Made by a program: the position numbers and the translations under genes | Notes under the pieces: generated by a model | Database searches by the model: none | Told to the model about the DNA's origin: nothing | What the model saw: only the letters and a program-made list of their open reading frames with translations | NCBI GenBank assembly: GCA_017621905.1 | Contig: JAGASC010000041.1 | Span: forward strand, 1 to 8,627 | DNA length: 8,627 nt | Source: Roseburia sp. | GTDB lineage: Bacteria > Bacillota > Clostridia > Lachnospirales > Lachnospiraceae | Direction of reading: 5' to 3' | In this document: positions 1 through 5,257 of the stretch, piece after piece | How positions within the stretch are numbered: position 1 is the stretch's first letter | How the letters are laid out: the number at the start of each line of letters is the position of its first letter

Positions 1-817
1 CGGTTCCTATTTCATCCGCAACGGATCTTTCAGTGAAAATAGTTCCTAAAGACGGATTGGTTTCATACCACAGTTCCCTGTTTCTGACATCTGACTGTTT
101 TTCCACTGACCATTCAGCCCATCCGCCATTAACAGTCTCCCCAGATAGTGTTGCGTTCCTAAACTTCGTGAAAACTGTCCCGGAACTAACCGGTGTTGGT
201 GGTGTACCGCAGAAAATTGTCTGTGGATTCTTAGAATCCGTAACAACATACTTCAGGGCACTCTCCTGATCATCTGTATATTCCTGCGCTTCATCAATGA
301 CTAACAGGTCAAATCCTTCACCAAGCCCCCCCTTTGATGACCTGGTACGAAAATCACAGGACCCTCCACCTTCATCAAGCAATGTGATCCGTTCTAAACC
401 AAACTGTTTTGAATAAATATATGCCTTCTCATAGATCACACCGCTTTTGGGTCTGGTAATCTCTGTGTATCCGATTCTGTTCAAAAGATCCGCAAGTCTC
501 TTTGATGCAGAGCTACTTGTTGTAGTCCTGTGTGCCGTATGGAGTATTCTTTCTCCATTGACGAGCCCAAACAGCTCTCTTATGGATACGATCTCATTCT
601 TTCCATTCCTTCTCGGAATTGAATAACCGAATTTTGTATGAACCCACAGCCCATCTTCATTTGTGGCTAATATATCGCTCATAAGTAGCTCCTGCCACTC
701 CTGTGCGGTTCGTCCGGATCTGTTATATAAATCTACAGCTTCCTGCCCTTTTGTTACAAAGTAAGGTAATACAACGGATTGAGTAGGAGTCTGGCGACCT
801 TTTCTTTGTTCTGCCAT
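1..817 (-). CDS. terL: Terminase large subunit, N-terminal part (3' end outside the window)
   Basis: This is the packaging motor ATPase, which with the portal pumps phage DNA into the prohead and cuts it. I translated the minus strand by hand: the frame is open for 272 codons from 817 to the window edge with no stop, so the C-terminal nuclease domain is missing only because the window ends. Seen directly: an atypical Walker A loop RRNGKNE at residues 69-75, a Walker B strand LLVIDEAQE at 171-179 with acidic D175/E176, and a motif III-like segment FCGTPPTP at 202-209. These are in the order and spacing of the HK97-like large terminases. Two ATG codons are adjacent (820 and 817); GGGAGG lies about 5 bases before the second, so I chose 817. 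It follows the 99-aa gene after an 80-base gap holding a hairpin. No clear small terminase subunit is visible in the window. Confidence 0.93.
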   Translation of the reverse strand, partial: MAEQRKGRQTPTQSVVLPYFVTKGQEAVDLYNRSGRTAQEWQELLMSDILATNEDGLWVHTKFGYSIPRRNGKNEIVSIRELFGLVNGERILHTAHRTTTSSSASKRLADLLNRIGYTEITRPKSGVIYEKAYIYSKQFGLERITLLDEGGGSCDFRTRSSKGGLGEGFDLLVIDEAQEYTDDQESALKYVVTDSKNPQTIFCGTPPTPVSSGTVFTKFRNATLSGETVNGGWAEWSVEKQSDVRNRELWYETNPSLGTIFTERSVADEIGT

Positions 818-841
818 CATACCCTCCCGGTTTCAGAATAT

Positions 842-871
842 AAAAAGCAGTGGTATAAACCGCTGCTTTTT
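842..871. terminator. Hairpin with flanking A/T runs before terL, terminator-like
   Basis: The arms at 842-853 and 860-871 pair over 12 bp around a 6-base loop, with A5 on one side and T5 on the other. On the plus strand every position pairs (one G-U). On the minus strand, the coding direction, one A-C mismatch remains but 9 bp including GCAG/CTGC still pair, and the stem is followed by TTTTTATATT. It could terminate transcription in either direction. It would partly separate the MuF/99-aa genes from terL, or block antisense transcription entering the head genes. I see no convincing promoter between it and terL. Confidence 0.55.
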
Positions 872-897
872 CCAATGTCTTATCACTGTATTACCCT

Positions 898-1197
898 TTA
901 TGCTGCCTCGATTTCCTTCAGCATTGCTTCCAGCATATTTTCTTCACCCAACTCATCCATGTAAAAGAGGTCTCCATCTTCAAACATATTCTTTCTTGCT
1001 TCATTTTCCGATTCCGCATGTTCAATTACGATAGCATTTGCCCACGCTAATCTTGTCAGCATAAAGAACTCATTTTCCCGTGCTTTAAAACACTTTTTAC
1101 CTAAAACTTCAAACGCCATTTCATATCTTTCCAGCATTCTCTGTTCCAATCTGGCAATTCGTCCATCAATCATCTTTTTCTGTTCCATCAAGTTCAT
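898..1197 (-). CDS. 99-aa acidic helical protein of unknown function between MuF and terL
   Basis: I do not recognise this protein. The frame extends back to 1290, but an AAAGGAGGT site at 1208-1216 points to the ATG at 1197 (MNLMEQKKM...), about 10 bases downstream, giving 99 residues. That start overlaps the end of the MuF gene by 32 bases, so the two are probably translationally coupled. The sequence reads as nearly all helix. Residues 1-30 are charged and could form a coiled coil (IDGRIARLEQRMLERYEMAF), and the C-terminal 40 residues are very acidic (repeated E/D, ending MLKEIEAA). Two roles fit the position. It is the slot just upstream of terL where a small terminase subunit normally sits. 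It is also directly coupled to a head protein with a toxin-like tail, where an immunity or antitoxin gene would sit. The sequence alone does not decide. Confidence 0.8.
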   Translation of the reverse strand: MNLMEQKKMIDGRIARLEQRMLERYEMAFEVLGKKCFKARENEFFMLTRLAWANAIVIEHAESENEARKNMFEDGDLFYMDELGEENMLEAMLKEIEAA

Positions 1198-2263
1198 AAT
1201 GCTTTGTACCTCCTTTCCCCGTTGATATTTTATAATATGCTCCACCATGATGGCTTCCTTTTTCAGGATGATACTGCAATATGCCATCACCGCCGAAATT
1301 CACTTTAAATCCACCACCATCCTCAAATGCTATACCCATATATCTTCCTCGGCTAAGTGTTTTTACTTCATACCCAGCATTTTCAAGTGATGCCTTAAGA
1401 CCTTTCGGTGTGTATGCACTGAGCATTTTAGGATGTGACGCAATCTTATCTGCAAAGCCTAATCCGTTTTCGCCTTGAATGCGCCTTTCTTTTTCAGCCG
1501 GCGTTTCCGCATCTTCTGTCTTTATCCCGATGGACTTCCTTGTCTCCATTTTATCACTTTCCTCTTCATTTCGCCACTCCTTTGAATGCACATTTTGGAT
1601 TTTTCCATCCCGCGGATTGTATTCCACCGTGCATCTGCACCTCTCATGCCTACGGTATACATCTTTTGGAATGTCCGGATAAGAATATGTACCGGCTAGT
1701 GCCCTGCACCAATCACAGCAGCCGCCTTGTAGCCTCCGTACTATTTTGGGCTGTAGGCCTGCCTTGGCGTGAAATTCTGCATTTGCACGGATAGAATCAT
1801 CTACAATGCTCTGGGAAAAGTTCTTTACCGGTTCTTCCAGGATCCACGCTACGTCATCATAGTTTTCAACTGATACTCTGCCAGAAATGCCATCTATCCT
1901 GTCCTGATTCAGTTCTGGTGTAACCGGCTTGATGCCGATACCCGCCGACTCATTCAGCGCCTGCTGCACCTGATATGTCACATCAGTGATCAGGAAATAA
2001 TTATTTGCCATTGTCGGGTTCAATATTCTTTGTGCGATATTGTAATACATCCGTCCATCCGGAAGTACATCTGAAGACAAATTATTCTTATATGCTTTTA
2101 CCAGAATCTCACCGACTTCTATGGCGAAGTCATTTGCTTCTCTGTATGTAGCAGTTCCGCCCCTTACCTTTGCATAAAGTTCTTCAATCCGTCTGCTTTT
2201 GTCAAACTCGGATTGAAAGTCATCCTGAATCTTTTTCAATAATCCGGGAGCAATATCTTCCAT
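1166..2263 (-). CDS. MuF-type minor head protein with C-terminal toxin/nuclease-like extension
   Basis: This is a head morphogenesis protein of the phage Mu gpF/SPP1 gp7 family, which binds the portal and is packaged in the head. Residues 1-160 are helical. The family signature follows: CC..C at 182-186, then H206..C209.C211 in the segment RRHERCRCTVEY, a typical metal/disulphide MuF hallmark. Residues 222-265 form a charged linker, and 268-362 form a separate domain: helix (PKGLKASLENAGYEV), strands (RYMGIAFEDGG, FKVNFGGDGILQY), then HPEKGSHHGGAYYKIS and GTKHYELDG. The conserved-looking histidines are H332, H338 and H339. This helix-plus-beta layout resembles BECR-type (barnase/EndoU/colicin/RelE-like) domains fused to MuF proteins in known MuF toxins; the specific family is my inference. 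The start at 2263 is 11 bases after the portal stop, preceded by AGGTGAT. The 99-aa gene overlaps its end. Confidence 0.88.
   Translation of the reverse strand: MEDIAPGLLKKIQDDFQSEFDKSRRIEELYAKVRGGTATYREANDFAIEVGEILVKAYKNNLSSDVLPDGRMYYNIAQRILNPTMANNYFLITDVTYQVQQALNESAGIGIKPVTPELNQDRIDGISGRVSVENYDDVAWILEEPVKNFSQSIVDDSIRANAEFHAKAGLQPKIVRRLQGGCCDWCRALAGTYSYPDIPKDVYRRHERCRCTVEYNPRDGKIQNVHSKEWRNEEESDKMETRKSIGIKTEDAETPAEKERRIQGENGLGFADKIASHPKMLSAYTPKGLKASLENAGYEVKTLSRGRYMGIAFEDGGGFKVNFGGDGILQYHPEKGSHHGGAYYKISTGKGGTKHYELDGTEKDD
1208..1216 (-). promoter_or_regulatory. Ribosome binding site of the 99-aa gene, inside the MuF gene
   Basis: AAAGGAGGT on the minus strand is a near-perfect anti-16S match lying within the last codons of the MuF gene. 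The spacing to the ATG at 1197 is 10 bases, slightly long. It favours the 99-aa start over the longer 130-codon frame, whose earlier ATGs have no comparable site. Confidence 0.7.
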
Positions 2264-2274
2264 ACTCTCATCAC

Positions 2275-3546
2275 CTACTCACTAACCTGTTGCACCGGTG
2301 CAACTTCCGATGCCTTCATCTTACTGGGTTCCATTCCGGTTAAATTCCTGAGGTTATCTTTATTAAAATATCCTGGAACCGCCTGATTGATTTTATTCGC
2401 ACCATCTCCTATGCTTGCCAGCATTGCCGCATCCGGCTCAAATATAGGTTCCCACAAAGTTTTAGTAAGATACAGTTGTCTCCTTTGGTATGCATATTTA
2501 TCTCTCAGGCATGCTGCCAGATACCCCACATTGATAAATCCGCTTCCGAATGTTCTCTGCGCCTTTCTGGCTGTCAGCCTCAGGTTCTCATGGGACGCTT
2601 TGATTGCTTCAGCACTGGATGGATTGTCAGAAACAAATCCTAAATCATCCAATGTCAGCCCAGTCTCACCTGCAAACAGGGCTGCAAATGTCCTCAGCTG
2701 TTCCGTGTAAGGGCTCATGCTTTGTTGGGTAAATTGTCCAATCGTTGGTCTGTCCCCGTCTTCGTCCTTTGTGAATGTCAGAAGGCTTGACATGGTAGCC
2801 TTCCATTTCTCCAACGGCGCCGCTGTTTCAGATAATCCGGCCACATACTTCTGCGGAAAGCTGTAGAATTCCGCAGATATCTCAGAACGCTTAATTGTCC
2901 TGATGGCAGATTCCATGATCTTCATACACGCCCTGCTTATCCTGGAGTGTCCAAAAGGTCTTGCTGCATCCGGTCTGTAGATAATCGGTACAAGCAGAGG
3001 ATACGGCGCATTATTCTTGATTATCCGGGTTCTGCTTACCCCTTTTCTGATATATTCTGTTTGCCCATTTGTAAAATATGCTTCCAGAGTAGGATTTTCG
3101 TTATCATTCCTTTCTAAAACGGCATAGCCTTCCGTCAACATACCAGTAATCGGATCCAGAATGCCGGTGGCATTTCCACCATCAATCACCTGTAATCTGG
3201 GATATCCCGTTTCATCCTCTGAGATATAGATAAAGCAACAGGAGGAAATCAACGCTGAAAGAATGGAATTATCAAACAGCACATCAGGATTATTCATCTG
3301 GAATATACCCATCAGGTCAAAATTATCCTCTTCAAACGAGTGGAATACCAATCTGTCTGCCAGACTGTCAACAGCTTTCCCGCACCAGCCCAAAGCCGAA
3401 TTCATCCATTGCAGATCCGGCGGTATCGAAATGTTCGCATCCTTCACGACATTCTTCATTTCATAAAATTTGTATCTTGTAAGCACTCTAGTCCGCTTGC
3501 TTTCCAACTTTTTTCGTAAATATGCAATACCTTTATAGTCTGCCAT
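2275..3546 (-). CDS. Phage portal protein (SPP1 gp6-like)
   Basis: The portal forms the dodecameric ring at the capsid vertex, the channel for DNA packaging and the docking point for terminase and the head-tail connector. At 423 aa it is close to the usual size. It shows the N-terminal pattern of the family (NAxALGWCGKAVDSLADRL-like helix near residues 49-66), a central RPDAARPFGHSRISRA segment (191-206), and the diagnostic stretch GETGLTLDDLGFVSDN with PSSAEAIKASHENLR (293-323) that leads into the long tunnel/crown helix. The C-terminal tail (MEPSKMKASEVAPVQQVSE) is hydrophilic. Its codons for VAPVQ form one copy of a 16-bp palindrome. The start at 3546 is preceded by AAGGAGAT six bases upstream. 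MuF follows after 11 bases, and an HNH gene precedes it across a 100-base spacer. No terminase gene lies upstream of it, contrary to the usual order. Confidence 0.93.
   Translation of the reverse strand: MADYKGIAYLRKKLESKRTRVLTRYKFYEMKNVVKDANISIPPDLQWMNSALGWCGKAVDSLADRLVFHSFEEDNFDLMGIFQMNNPDVLFDNSILSALISSCCFIYISEDETGYPRLQVIDGGNATGILDPITGMLTEGYAVLERNDNENPTLEAYFTNGQTEYIRKGVSRTRIIKNNAPYPLLVPIIYRPDAARPFGHSRISRACMKIMESAIRTIKRSEISAEFYSFPQKYVAGLSETAAPLEKWKATMSSLLTFTKDEDGDRPTIGQFTQQSMSPYTEQLRTFAALFAGETGLTLDDLGFVSDNPSSAEAIKASHENLRLTARKAQRTFGSGFINVGYLAACLRDKYAYQRRQLYLTKTLWEPIFEPDAAMLASIGDGANKINQAVPGYFNKDNLRNLTGMEPSKMKASEVAPVQQVSE
2289..2304. repeat. Perfect 16-bp palindrome, copy 1 (within the portal gene)
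   Basis: GTTGCACCGGTGCAAC is its own reverse complement. It lies in the last codons of the portal gene, where it encodes VAPVQ. The identical sequence plus the next two bases recurs at 8266-8281 in an unrelated gene, in the same orientation and reading frame. Confidence 0.95.
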
Positions 3547-3623
3547 TCTATGATCTCCTTCTCATATATTTTTCTCAGCGAGATATTTGTGCAGTGACGG
3601 CGTAAAGAACGAAGCACACACGT

Positions 3624-3640
3624 GGGAGGTGGATACCCCC
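3624..3640. other. G/C-run element after the HNH gene, possible cos-region component
   Basis: On the minus strand the HNH stop is followed by GGGGGTATCCACCTCCC, an imperfect inverted repeat (GGGGGT / ACC-T-CCC) in otherwise AT-rich DNA, within a 100-base non-coding gap. HNH proteins next to packaging genes are known to work with TerL at cohesive ends, and G- or C-rich elements beside the HNH gene are common in cos phages. Placing cos here is inference from position and composition; no known cos sequence was matched. Confidence 0.3.
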
Positions 3641-3646
3641 TATCCT

Positions 3647-3991
3647 TTATCCCTTATATGTATTCCAATCCATTGACTGTGGAAGCACTCTATTGCTTAT
3701 TACATCTGTCTGATCCGTAACTCTATCACCTTTTGATTCCACAAGTTTATCTGATTTCTGCCTGTTACATGTCCAGTGTGCCAGCTGTAAGTTACTTATA
3801 TCACTCGGATGCCCTCCCCTGGCAATCGGGATGATGTGGTCTATACATGGCGATAATGGATGCGGGTACTTCTGCTCAAAGTCTACAGGCTTGCCACAGA
3901 TACCACATACTTTCTGTGTTGCAAATATTTTCTTCTTATTCTTCTCAAATGCTCCACGGTGTGTACCGTACCTTTCTGCTCCTGTATTCAT
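3647..3991 (-). CDS. Phage HNH endonuclease (packaging-associated)
   Basis: This small HNH nuclease of 114 residues is of the type located at the start of head/packaging modules, where it supports TerL cleavage at cos. Seen: a zinc knuckle CGIC at C29/C32, the catalytic D51-H52 in PCIDHIIPIARGG, the central asparagine N67 in ISNLQLAH, and H72, C75 and N76 in HWTCNRQKSDK, which complete the ββα-metal fold. The open frame extends to 4093, but it starts there with TTG, runs through a strong terminator hairpin, and lacks a good ribosome site. I therefore chose the ATG at 3991 (MNTGAERYG), preceded by GGAGAGAGAAG. A start a few residues upstream cannot be excluded, because the preceding ADRQQAWREKH looks protein-like. 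It is the first gene after the terminator and thus probably the first late gene. Confidence 0.88.
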   Translation of the reverse strand: MNTGAERYGTHRGAFEKNKKKIFATQKVCGICGKPVDFEQKYPHPLSPCIDHIIPIARGGHPSDISNLQLAHWTCNRQKSDKLVESKGDRVTDQTDVISNRVLPQSMDWNTYKG

Positions 3992-4027
3992 GTGCTTCTC
4001 TCTCCATGCCTGCTGCCTGTCAGCAAC

Positions 4028-4065
4028 AAAAAAAGAGCCAAGGTTTTTCTTCCTCAACTCTTTTT
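4028..4065 (-). terminator. Intrinsic terminator ahead of the HNH/late genes
   Basis: On the minus strand AAAAAGAGTTGAGG (4065-4052) pairs with CCTTGGCTCTTTTT (4043-4030) over 14 bp, using three G-U pairs, around an 8-base A-rich loop, and continues into a run of seven T. On the plus strand the G-U pairs become A-C mismatches, so the structure favours minus-strand transcripts. It sits between the ArpU/RinA-like gene and the HNH gene. Confidence 0.75.
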
Positions 4066-4203
4066 GATGATACCATAATAGCACACTTGACAATGAAAAA
4101 TCATGCCATCTTTTATGTTCTTGATATCAACCATCGAATATTGACGGCTGGTACAATTCTTGTTTAAATATTCAATTCTAACTGTACAGGATCTCCCATT
4201 GCC
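4054..4203 (-). pseudogene. Open frame without a normal start, possible remnant small gene
   Basis: A 49-codon frame between a TAA (4204-4206) and a TGA (4054-4056) reads like a real protein: RSCTVRIEYLNKNC, then MVDIKNIKDGMIFHCQVC and a short tail. It contains four cysteines and a histidine, including an HCQVC knuckle-like pair. The only ATG (4134) would give 26 residues and has no ribosome site; the upstream part has only ATT or GTT. The stop lies in the left arm of the terminator, which suits the last gene of a transcription unit. It may be a decayed gene, one using a rare start, or one joined by frameshift to the frame at 4164-4265. I do not recognise the family. Confidence 0.35.
4075..4083 (-). 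promoter_or_regulatory. Extended -10-like element just before the terminator
   Basis: On the minus strand TGCTATTAT matches an extended -10 box (TGnTATAAT, one mismatch). No good -35 box lies 16-18 bases upstream, as expected for an extended -10 promoter or an activator-dependent one. Transcription would begin around 4068 and run straight into the terminator. In this AT-rich spacer a chance match is quite possible. Confidence 0.3.
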
Positions 4204-4265
4204 TTATGAAATAACTTTTCAAACTTTTGTGGTCCACAATATTTTATGTGTTCTATTTCACAAAC
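4164..4265 (-). pseudogene. Second open frame, overlapping the remnant in another frame
   Basis: Thirty-three codons between a TAA at 4266-4268 and a TAA at 4164-4166 read EIEHIKYCGPQKFEKLFHKA and then MGDPVQLELNI. The frame begins right after the regulator gene and has no ATG, GTG or TTG start before an internal ATG. It overlaps the frame at 4054-4203 by 40 bases, and a -1 shift in the overlap would join them into about 75 residues. This suggests one small gene broken by an indel and a lost start. The evidence is only protein-like composition. Confidence 0.25.
4227..4239. promoter_or_regulatory. Odd-centred palindrome, possible operator
   Basis: TTGTGG, one central base, then CCACAA gives a perfect 6+1+6 inverted repeat in the spacer downstream of the regulator gene. 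It could be a binding site for a phage regulator, but it also lies within the possible remnant gene. Support is symmetry and location only. Confidence 0.25.
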
Positions 4266-4278
4266 TTAAGGACATACT

Positions 4279-4692
4279 CTAATTTATCTCGCCAAGATAC
4301 CTCCCAACCTGGCAAATGATCTTGTACACAATTCTCTTCATCTGCCGCTCACTGTAACTGCTCTGTTTCATCTGGAGATAAGGAGTATTTCTACGCCGGT
4401 CTTTCCAGTAACGTTCCTCCATTACTTTCTTTTCCTCTTCTCGCAGGCCATTATGCACAAATTCAACAGCCTCAATCTCTTTCTTAAGCCGATCAGCATA
4501 CGCACTTGTCATCTTCAATGCCTTGGCTTCCGTAACAGATTGCGGCTTATTGCTCTCACCAGTCCCCTGGTAACCATCTCCTCCAGTACTACCCATGATG
4601 TCCGATATGTATTCCTCATATTCTCGCTTCTTATCCGGATAACGCCTGATAATCAGCTCTATGATCCTCCAACTTTCTCTTTCAAGCTTCAT
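4279..4692 (-). CDS. ArpU/RinA-like phage transcriptional regulator
   Basis: This 137-aa protein resembles the ArpU/RinA group of Gram-positive phage regulators, which typically lie at the end of the early region and switch on the packaging and structural genes. It begins with MKLERESWRIIELIIRRYP, a typical opening for the group, followed by a Gly-rich loop (residues 34-45). A helical middle follows (TSAYADRLKKEIEAVEFVHNGL, about 62-83), then EEEKKVMEERYWKD. The C-terminal helix-turn-helix is sigma-70 region 4-like (RRNTPYLQMKQSSYSERQMKRIVYKII, about 100-126). The frame has a GTG at 4701, but AAGGTGG lies five bases before the ATG at 4692, so I use the latter. Its position just upstream of the terminator and HNH gene fits control of the late operon, either as activator or, more speculatively, as antiterminator. 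Confidence 0.8.
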   Translation of the reverse strand: MKLERESWRIIELIIRRYPDKKREYEEYISDIMGSTGGDGYQGTGESNKPQSVTEAKALKMTSAYADRLKKEIEAVEFVHNGLREEEKKVMEERYWKDRRRNTPYLQMKQSSYSERQMKRIVYKIICQVGRYLGEIN

Positions 4693-4707
4693 AAATGCCA
4701 CCTTCTT

Positions 4708-4764
4708 TCAAATCACATTTCCACCAAATGTTAATTTTACCGCTTCATCAGCAAATTGCGTCAT
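4708..4764 (-). CDS. Possible 18-aa peptide ORF between GNAT and regulator genes
   Basis: An ATG overlapping the stop of the acetyltransferase gene (ATGA arrangement) opens a frame encoding MTQFADEAVKLTFGGNVI, which ends 15 bases before the regulator start. It fills almost all of the 68-base gap. The ribosome site is weak (A-rich only), so translation would rely on coupling. It may be a real micro-gene or chance. Confidence 0.3.
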   Translation of the reverse strand: MTQFADEAVKLTFGGNVI

Positions 4765-5252
4765 TTTCTAAATTCTTTTGCAAGAATTTCAAAACATACG
4801 CTGTCATGCAGTTTTCCGTCTATTAACTTTGCAACCTGCCTATAATATGCGCACTCCCTGCCACCATGCCTCTTTATAAAGCTTCTATATCCTCTTACGG
4901 CAGGATTGTCCGCAAAAGCAAACCATTCAATACGATTCATGTGGTATTTTTCAAATAAATTGCATATTGCTGTATAAACATCTTTCGCGAACTCTACGCT
5001 GCCTTTGCGAAAGCTGATAATACCAAATTTGTCCGCCGACATACTAGCCCAATCAACCGAATAGACTATGTAACCAATAACATTATCATCCTTATCAACT
5101 GATACAAATTGATGGCAATCATAATTATTATCTTGTATGTTAATCTGTGAACTACCAGTTCCACCATCCCAGTACATATTTTCCAGATTGTACCACGATT
5201 TTATATTTTCTTCCTGCAATTTATCTTTGTATAACCATGCCGGTTGTAACAT
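4761..5252 (-). CDS. Phage GNAT-family N-acetyltransferase
   Basis: This 163-aa protein resembles the GNAT acetyltransferases found next to regulator genes in Clostridia phages; members move an acetyl group from acetyl-CoA to an amine, but the substrate here is unknown. Seen: the strand HQFVSVDKDDNVIGYIVYSVD (47-67, the usual β2-β3 hairpin), FGIISFRKGSVEFAKDVYTAICNLFEKY (76-103, strand plus the helix that usually follows the acetyl-CoA loop), the strand MNRIEWFAFADN (105-116), the helix NPAVRGYRSFIKRHG (116-130) and C-terminal strands (REC..YYRQVAKLIDGKLHDSVCFEIL). The classical Q/RxxGxG/A loop is not clear, so activity is uncertain. The frame extends to 5297, inside the previous gene; AAGGGAGAG just upstream supports the ATG at 5252, five bases after that gene's stop. 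Confidence 0.82.
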   Translation of the reverse strand: MLQPAWLYKDKLQEENIKSWYNLENMYWDGGTGSSQINIQDNNYDCHQFVSVDKDDNVIGYIVYSVDWASMSADKFGIISFRKGSVEFAKDVYTAICNLFEKYHMNRIEWFAFADNPAVRGYRSFIKRHGGRECAYYRQVAKLIDGKLHDSVCFEILAKEFRK

Positions 5253-5257
5253 GCTTC

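Noticed and set aside
33..269. Plus-strand and minus-strand short frames over 33-269
   Set aside because: The minus-strand terminase frame with Walker B and motif III covers this stretch; these are shadow frames.
1281..1794. Plus-strand frames opposite the MuF gene
   Set aside because: They are antisense to a gene with a clear MuF signature, have no ribosome sites, and have Ser/Phe/Pro/His-rich composition typical of antisense shadows.
2289..2304. Reading the 16-bp palindrome as a canonical parS site
   Set aside because: It does not match the parS consensus TGTTTCACGTGAAACA, and no ParB-type gene is visible in the window.
3263..3466. Plus-strand frame opposite the portal gene
   Set aside because: Antisense shadow of a well-supported portal coding sequence.
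3647..4093. Longer HNH frame starting at 4093
   Set aside because: It begins with TTG, lacks a ribosome site and would be translated through the terminator hairpin. The ATG at 3991 has a better site and includes the full HNH fold.
4161..4167. TTTAAAC slippery-type heptamer in the overlap of the two remnant frames
   Set aside because: Its phase does not suit a -1 shift from the upstream frame into the downstream one, and no start codon feeds that upstream frame.
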